NCBI RefSeq assembly: GCF_000003815.2
Contig: NC_049995.1
Location: 17,184,376-17,248,375 of the forward strand
DNA length: 64,000 nt
DNA from: Branchiostoma floridae
Taxonomy: Eukaryota; Chordata; Leptocardii; Amphioxiformes; Branchiostomatidae
Direction of reading: 5' to 3'
The first letter of the stretch is position 1. Every line of letters starts with the position of its first letter. Made by a program: the position numbers and the translations under genes. This document shows, one piece after another, positions 57,013 through 64,000 of this stretch. Below the pieces are notes generated by a model, which searched no databases, was not told where the DNA came from, and saw nothing but the letters and a program-made list of their open reading frames with translations.

Positions 57013-60000
57013 GATACGCCAAAAAAAGTAGTTACTCAAGCAACTGGATAGGGTAATCCCTTGGCAATAACCTACGGATAGTTGGGCAGCCCTGGCTGTT
57101 TGTAAGGGACTGTACGATATTTATCAGGGGGAGGGCTGGTGTGTTAGGGGGGGAGGGCCATGTTAATTTTTTTTGAGGTGGGGGGAGGGCCATGTTAATT
57201 TGTTTTGAGATAGGGGGAGGGCCATGTTAATTTTTTGGAAAGAATTGTTTATACTATTTTTTGTTTTGATATCTTGACATGGCCCTAAAACTGATAAAAT
57301 AAGCCCTCTGAATAGCCTAAAATGCAAGAGCTTCCGGGGGGCTTCGCCCCCCTAGGTCCCCCAAAGTGGCGCTGCCCTGGACCAGCGTTCCCGCCAGGCA
57401 TACGTCATTCCGTCTCCGGACTTATTTTTTTCTGGAAAGACGCACTCGGCTCGGCTGAGTTTCCCCAAATATTTAAGTTACAAAAGCGGTGCGCGGTAAA
57501 TATGTGAAGAATCCACTTTATTTTTTATCGACAACATTTCTTTTGTTTCAAAAGGACAAAATTTGCGGCAGAAAAGGGGCCGCAATATTGTTGCCAAGCG
57601 TCGATCGAGTCGGCTGTGCACTCGCATTGTCGTCTGTGGCACATGGCGCGACACGCCCCCCTCCCCAGTAGGACTGTCGATCACGTTGGGACGTGCCCAG
57701 CACGTTGGGACGTCTTTTCTGGCTACTCCTTCAAGGCTACACCGGCACTGATCACTGCCAAAGACGCAGCAGATCACTGTCCTTCGTATAATGTATAACG
57801 TTCTTGGTGTCTATGTAAAAAGAAATCCAGCGGTGAGCCAAAGATTTCACGCCGAAAACGGGGTTACCTGAGGTCGCACGAAACAGACGCACGCTCGTGG
57901 AAAATGACGGTGCGGCCTTGTAAAACCCGACCGATTCGATAAATGATAAATTTTAGTACAATCATCGGGCAAAATAGAAAAGAACACAAGGTGTGATGGC
58001 GCCATTATTTTATCCTCTGGAAAACTACTAGCATTTGATGCAGGAGGGCGCAACATCGATCGCACGAGGTAGGCATTCTTTATTCAATGTCGGAAAAAAA
58101 TTGGCAGGATTTTTCCATGGGCTGACGAACTCACTGGCTAGAGCCCTGTTTGGAAGCATCAAAAACCCAAAATTTTCATATAGACATGACTGGACAAATA
58201 ATATCCGGGCCAGATCACGGATTGCTGATTCCCCGAGCTTATAGTTACCTTTGCCAGAATGGCTAAGGTTATGTTTTGGGCTTGTGAGTCTGTGTGTCTG
58301 TGTGTCTGTGTGTCTGTCTGTTAACAGCATAACTCAAGAAGTCTTGGATGGATCCCGATAATATTTGGTAGGTGGGTAGGGGTCGGGAAAACGAAGGTCA
58401 AGTTCGATAATGGGCCCCCTAGCGGCTTGCTAGGGTACTGCAGCGGAAACTCAATTTTTTATATCTCGTGTTCTGGACATGCTGTGGTCATGATTTATGG
58501 GTGGTAGATAGCCCATGGGGCAGAGAGTATGTGCTGTGAGTTTGGGCCCCCTAGCGGCTTTTTTGGTACTGCAGGCGCCGGTTTCCTTTCAAACTTTGGA
58601 CGAGAATAACTCTGCAACGTGTTGACGGATCGTCATGATTTTTGGTATGTAGATAGAATGAGTGATGACTTACATAATGGTATACTAATTATGCAAATCA
58701 ACAGCAAATTTTCATAATTAATGAGGAAAATTTATAAAACCACTGCATTCCATGATAGGACTTTAAAACTTGTCCCATATGTAGCTGGGAAGGAGAGAAA
58801 TGTCGATAGATATCAATTATGCAAATGATGGCCTCATTTGCATAATTAATGAGAAAATATGAACATGTTGGCGGATCATCATGCTTTTTGGTATGTTTTA
58901 TATGTGGATAGACTAAGTGAAGACGTTCATAATAAGATGCTAATTAGGAAAATTAACAGCTAATTTGCATAATCAATGTGGGAAGTTTATAAATCTAATG
59001 TCTCTCCTTACCTCTGCTCGGGCGTATCTTATTGACAGCTGCAGGTGCCAGGCAAGTAGATCAAGCTAGCAGGCTGACCCAGCCTTGCCCCCTGCCCCCT
59101 GGGTGCCAATCACTTTTACCGACTAGAGTAGACTTATGTTGACGGAAAACTGGGGAGGATAGGTTGATCCCATGTGTTTTAAACTTCTGCAGTTTTGTTA
59201 ATAGTTATTTCCATGACAAATGGAGATATAGTTTGGAGTGTGCCTGTGTGTTTGTGTTTCCGGGTCATCTTCCACCTACGTCCTTGCTACTCTCGAGTAT
59301 CAGGTTGCTCAGAGCCACTGTTATCAAGATAACGTCAGGCCAGTCCAATTCAATGTTTTGGTTGGCAGATTCAATTTTTCTGAATTTCAGAAAAATTGTA
59401 TTTCAGCTCTAGACTACCAAAATGAATCGTTTCAGCTCTAGACTACCAAAATGAAATCGTCTTAGCACAAGCTTTTGCTTGCAGTCTTGCACTCATAGAG
59501 GTGTGACTTAATCAAATAACATATATGATTATATGTAATGAGTAGCATACTTATGTCTACAGACATCTTTCTACATAACAAACCTGCTTCATTTGGCAAA
59601 GGTATGATTTCGTCGAACTCTAGTTGTAACATATTTTTGGGGGAGGGCGGACGTCGATTACTGAAAAACGGGAGTAAAAAAGGCAACCGGCATCCAATCT
59701 CAAGGGCATAATTTTCCTCTCAAATTGCAGGAAGTTCTGTTTTAGAGGGTTTGAAAATCCAAATTTTCCCGGGGGAGCATGCCCCCGGTCCCCTGCCCGG
59801 ACGCTGTGAAAAAATCCTGGCGAGAACACTGGCGCCCTTGTGCCCTGACGTCTATATTAAGATTATTTTATTGGTTGTTTTTCTACCCGTTTGATTATGC
59901 CTGTCGGGGGGGAGGGCCATGTTGATTTTTTTGAGGTGGAGGGGGAGGGTCACGTTAGATTTTTTTGAGATGAGGGGGAGGGCCATCAAAAAATTTTTTG

Positions 60001-60182
60001 ATCCGACTTCCAATGCACCAGCCCTCCCCCCCCCCCCCGATAAATATCGTACGGTCCCTAAACAGCTGAACGAATGAATGCTGTCAGTGAGTCAGTCGGA
60101 CGAAAACTAGTGGATGCTAGTTGAAACGTCTGACCGTTTCAAAAACCATATCCAGTTGCTTGAGTAACTACTTTTGGGCGCA
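57013..60182. mobile_element. ~3-kb nested inverted-repeat element, non-autonomous
   Basis: Outer arms: gttactcaagcaactggata (57031-57050) and its complement at 60149-60170. Inner arms: agggactgtacgatatttat from 57104 and its complement ending at 60060 (tcccta). The inner arms continue as a G-rich repeat (gggggagggccatgttaatt) three times on the left, matched by copies in the same orientation at 59905-59990. Inside are GC hairpins (ggggggcttcgcccccct at 57337) and repeat family D at 58270-58600. No transposase-like frame was found. A third copy of the outer arm sequence is at 63941-64000. Confidence 0.7.
58270..58600 (+). repeat. Dispersed repeat family D, copy inside the inverted-repeat element
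   Basis: (TGTC)n-like start, gtcttggatggatcccgata, ggtaggtgggtaggggtcgg, acgaaggtcaagttcgataa, gggccccctagcggctt and ggtactgcag. The gggccccctagcggctt segment recurs at about 58546. Confidence 0.7.
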
Positions 60183-60848
60183 TATTGTTACGGATATATC
60201 TTAATGCATGTCACATAGTGTGTGGAAGAATAACATAATATACAAGTTGTACGCATATATTCCATATTGTAGTATAGGGCTGACGTCACAGTTGAGCTGC
60301 GTGGTAGGGAGCAAATTATAGTTCCTACTTAAAACCATTGAAAATCCTTCTTTTCTTTGGAAATTTTTGCCCAACCTTGAGTTTTTTTTGCTAGAAGTGA
60401 CAGCTAGGGTCTTATCTTTCATATTTTGGTCAAAATTTCTTCAGTTGACCAGTTTTGATGGCGTAGTGATAGATCTGAGTTGTTGGGTCCAGCGGATGGC
60501 TACAGGAGTGAAACTGGGTCAAAGGTGAGGTTTGTTTACTTGAATCAGCTGTGCCGAGAGTTTGAGGTGGTTGACCCTCTGTTTTCTTTCCATGTTTAGC
60601 TAGTATACCCTTGTGACTTTCTGGTGGAGAAGAGTTTTTGAGATTGAAGTAAAGGTAAGTACTTTTACAATGTCTTGTTTCAGGGCTTCTTATGCTGTGT
60701 GCCAATGAGGACAATCAACTATCACGTCAGCCCAATAAACACGTCTGTCATAGTAAAAAGAAGAACAACCGCTGATCGATGCTGTACTTTTGGTATGAAT
60801 CGCTAGGTGACGCCCTTACTCCATCATTTTGATTACTGAGAAACCAAG
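60183..60848. promoter_or_regulatory. Region upstream of TRMT11, including its presumed promoter
   Basis: No TATA box was seen close to the start codon. A CCAAT box (cccaataaac) is at about 60729 and a CRE half-site (cacgtcag) at about 60722. A 94-codon open frame on the minus strand (60714-60430) is not supported by any recognisable motif. Confidence 0.4.
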
Positions 60849-63723
60849 ATGGCTGCGCCCGTGTGTTCCACGGGGTGGAGACGATATTTGTTGTGGCTCG
60901 CTCACGAACATCTGGAGTTCAGAATACCAGTAGGTATTAGTTCAAGTAATTCATAAACCTAATTTTTTATGGTTTTGGTTAGCAGTCTTTATGTAATGTT
61001 AGTTGTTATCATCTCGTAGGCAAGGAATCATGGCGTTTTGGTTCAAGGGGGGAGGGGGGCAGTAAAATTTACTCAATATTTTGTTTATGCTTGTTTCGGA
61101 AATCAGGCACATCTGCACATATAAACTACGGCATATGTAGTGAAAAGTTCAGATTTGTTGTCACAATACTTCAGCACAAAGACTCTATAGACTATCAAGA
61201 TAAAGCCTTCTTGAATATGATACTCTCTGAGCTGTTTAAATATAATTTTTTTGTGGCAATATTGTTTGCAAGATTATTTTCCAATTTTAAAGCATCTTTG
61301 CCACTAGTTTTTGCCTTAAGTTTAAAAACCCACACTGACATAGACATTCAGGAGTGTGTCCATTTAAAGTAATCTTGACTAAATTGGTCGGCAATAAAAG
61401 CTCCTCAGCGGAGTACTTGACCGTTGGGGTCTTCACCAGTATCAATTCCCATCCCTTTGAAACAACAAGGGAGTAGTGACAGAAAGAAACAACATGCCGA
61501 CACCCAGGATTGAACCCGGGCCGACAGATCACAAATCGTTCGGCCAAAAGGCTTAAGCCGTTTTGGCGTCTTCAGTTAAGCAGTCCTTGAACCCCACTGT
61601 TACACCTTTGTTACTGACTAGCGTTACTAACGTTACATGTTTGTATTCCGTATTCCAGGAGATCCAGTCCATCGCCCAGGCAGTCGGAGCACCGCTGGAA
61701 ATCTGTGATACAGACTATGATATCAAGGTAACTGTGCCATAGGACTTCATACTTATAGTACACAACTCTCAGGTGTAAAATCAGGCACCTGACCTTTGTT
61801 CGGAAGGTATAAGGCAGTAGGAGGGGATTGGGCTTGGAGTCACTCTGCCATTCAATACCGTTCCCTTACTTACAGTGTAAACAACCCACTGCCCCTATGG
61901 CCTTACAAATTAAAGGCTATGAGACGATCTTCACCTCTTCACTTACTCTGTTTTTGACATATTTTGATTTTCCAGAACCATCCTTTTGTAGAACTGAGGT
62001 TACCGTCTGAAGAAGATGCCAGGAAAATCATCGGGAGATCTTTTCTCTCAAGGTATAGGAAGTTCTATTACTTTTAAATATCACTGTAAACGTTGAAAAT
62101 TAAGCAACACTTTTATGTTTGAAGTATTCTCAATGACTGTAAAGTCATGAGTCATGACACAACAGAAAATGTGTTTTGAATGTATGAGTTCAGCGCACCT
62201 ACATCTATGGTGTACTGAGCAAAGCTACAAGGCTTAGCTTAAACAACACAAACTGTCATCACAACCGAATACAGTACCCCAAAGCATTACAGTCGCTCTA
62301 ATATCCTTATTTTGTGATAAATTAGAACAAAATAGAATAAAAAAGAAAACTTATGTTCATTTCTACTGTGAAAAAATGTCACCACAAAAGTGAATACATT
62401 TTTGGTTCCTTTTTTCAGGCTGACAGGCCAACTTGAAACCTTTTTTCTTTTGTTGTGCTGGTTTTGTTTACTTTGGCTTTGTTTTCCAGATGTTTACTTG
62501 AGCTGTGGGGTACAGGACAGACTGCAGAGGAGCTACACAAAGTACTCAGGGACTATCCTACTGAACTGTCTGTAAGTGGTTTCCATTCTAAGCAACACCC
62601 TTAACCTGTCCTTGGTGCTGAATGGCATTCAAATTGGAATAACGATCCTCTCTTTCACTCACTCACTATCTGTTGTTTGATTATACTTTACACTAAATTA
62701 TCAAAAATAACAAAATCATAAAATTATGTAATCTGGATAATATTTGTTGCTTGGAGAACAGCACCTTGGGTTCAGAACTCCACATGGTGGATGTAACTGA
62801 AGACATTCATGAAGTTGTTTTGGTTCCAGCTTTCTGTGTTGATACAATGCTAGCTATTAGCTAGTCGAAGCCAAGAATTACCCTACAGAATTGTCTGTTA
62901 ATTGTTTGTGCCTTAGTATTCCAATCACCACCATTTCCCTGTCCTTGGTTCTGAATGACATTCACACTTAAAAAATGGTCCTCTTTTTACCAAGGAGAAA
63001 TTTAACAGACAGTTTGTAACGCTATGTAACATTCCAAAACATTCGATTCCTGTCCTTGGTGCTGAATGACATTTAATTCACACTAAAATGATGGTCCTCT
63101 ACAATGTATTTAGCACTGAAAACATTTACACTAACAAGGTACGTAGTTCCCAATGCCAAGTGGTATTCTTAAAACTGTGGTGCCTGTCCTTGGTGCTGAA
63201 TGACATTCATATTGAATTAGTGCCTCTCTCTTAAGCATTAAAAGCATGAACATAATATATTCCCAAATGCTGTGCAAAATTATAAAATCTGCAATCCCTG
63301 TCCTTGGTGCTGAATGACATTCACACCAAAACATGCTCCTCTCTTTGGACCTGAAAATATTTACACTGAAAATGCAATCCATTGGGTTCATCTGTCGTCT
63401 ATAGCAGCTGTAGTGATGTGGTAGAAGGATTGAAGCAGATGAGTGTATTGATGACACAAGAAGAAGATCTGTCCTCTGTCTATCCTTGGCCCATTCCAGT
63501 CTCTTACACAGTTGTTTCTTGTGATACTGAATGACATTCTATGGCCATTCAGCAATGTTGGAAAAAAAGTTTGTCTCCATAATTTCTCTAGTTTATCCTT
63601 AATTTCCTTTCTTTCTTTTTTCTTTCCCAGGCACCATACATGCGCCAAGACACATCCTTCAGGTACCAGGTCGCTGCCTTCGGGAAGACTCTCACCATGA
63701 GGAGGAAAAAGGACATCATTGAT
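60849..63723 (+). CDS. TRMT11: TRMT11, tRNA (guanine-N2)-methyltransferase subunit, first 5 exons (3' incomplete)
   Basis: Exons: 60849-60929, 61659-61727, 61976-62052, 62490-62571, 63631-63723, all in consistent phase, 134 codons in the window. The ATG lies in ccaagATGG, a good context, and starts MAAPVCSTGWRRYLLWLA. The translation follows vertebrate TRMT11: HEHLEFRIPEIQSI, LPSEEDARKI, CLLELWGTGQTAEELHKVL, SFRYQVAAFGKTLT. This is the N-terminal THUMP-containing region; the methyltransferase domain with its DPPY-type motif lies beyond the window. With TRMT112 the enzyme methylates guanosine 10 of tRNAs in the cytoplasm. Confidence 0.93.
61380..61610 (-). mobile_element. tRNA-like SINE in TRMT11 intron 1, reverse
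   Basis: The minus strand has the B box gggttcaatcctgggtgtcg and a tRNA-like head; cagaaagaaacaacatgccg follows, as at 40675-40695. Confidence 0.65.
61770..61900 (+). mobile_element. SINE tail fragment in TRMT11 intron 2
   Basis: ctcaggtgtaaaatc, ggcacctgacctttgtt, aaggcagtaggagggg, attcaataccgttccctta and aacccactgcccctatggcc match tails at 19570-19690 and 35200-35300. Confidence 0.65.
62600..63540. repeat. Minisatellite in TRMT11 intron 4
   Basis: The core cctgtccttggtgctgaatg followed by acattcacac and ggtcctctcttt recurs at about 62602, 62938, 63050, 63185, 63298 and, decayed, 63515. Spacing is about 110-135 bp, with one larger gap. Confidence 0.85.
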
Positions 63724-63940
63724 GTGAGAAAAATGTTTCCTCTTTCCTTCAGAGACTTCTTAGTCTGCTAAAAGTGCTTTGATTGAGTGTTCTGAGATCT
63801 AAATCCCACATTTTGTGCTGTTGCTTATCTTCAATTGAATAATGAAACAATTGTATTGTTACCAGTTACAAAATTTGGAAAGATATTTGAAAAACATTCA
63901 GGATTATATATATTAAACAATATTTGAACAACGCCTATGA

Positions 63941-64000
63941 AGACATCCAGGTAATAAGATATGCCAAAAAGCAGTTGCTCAAGCAACTGGATATGATTTT
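63941..64000 (+). repeat. Copy of the outer arm of the 57-60 kb element, cut by the window end
   Basis: catccaggtaataagatatgccaaaaa and gttgctcaagcaactggata match 57000-57050 in the same orientation. Whether it is an element end or a lone arm cannot be seen here. Confidence 0.75.

Noticed and set aside
60430-60714. Minus-strand 94-codon frame divergent from TRMT11
   Set aside because: No recognisable motif, and it overlaps simple non-coding upstream sequence; a divergent first exon cannot be excluded without transcript data.

Overview
This window is intron-rich animal genomic DNA. The gene families present, the dense short transposons and the many tRNA-derived SINEs suggest an invertebrate deuterostome, most likely a cephalochordate (amphioxus). 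That taxon is an inference from gene content and repeats; no marker gene proves it. Two 100-base runs of N (4860-4959 and 12471-12570) mark assembly gaps.

Layout. (1) 1-20699, plus strand: the 3' part of a CEMIP/TMEM2-family gene (KIAA1199-like, hyaluronan-related). Twenty-two exons can be placed with matching splice phases, giving about 1,194 codons to the stop; the first exons lie upstream of the window. Three of its exon-intron boundaries have been amplified into tandem arrays, and two more exons have partial copies beside them. (2) About 22000-42650, minus strand: a tandem cluster of RING-between-RING (RBR) E3 ubiquitin ligase genes. Copies B (27471-33147) and C (36256-42205) are complete 8-exon genes of 470 and 465 aa with near-identical CRE/CCAAT promoters. 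Copy A (23128-25610) is a duplicate of only the last four exons. A LINE fragment, hAT-like and Harbinger-like MITEs and a solo LTR have inserted among them. (3) 45234-46730, minus: a 4-exon gene for a 125-aa protein I do not recognise. (4) 47679-52403, minus: a galactose-3-O-sulfotransferase-like gene whose conserved fourth exon carries an extra base. (5) 55033-55698, minus: a single-exon NAT8-like membrane N-acetyltransferase. (6) About 57000-60180: a 3-kb inverted-repeat element with no transposase visible. (7) 60849 to the window end, plus: the first five exons of TRMT11, the tRNA (guanine-N2) methyltransferase subunit.

The genes do not form a pathway. CEMIP and the sulfotransferase both act on extracellular or secretory-pathway glycans, but their proximity may be chance. 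The most unusual structures are the exon-derived tandem arrays in CEMIP, including three intact 99-bp copies that look like phase 0-0 cassette exons. Next are the RBR cluster, where a second set of 3' exons could serve as an alternative C-terminus, and an RBR architecture with a second RING2-like module that has Asp where the catalytic Cys would be.
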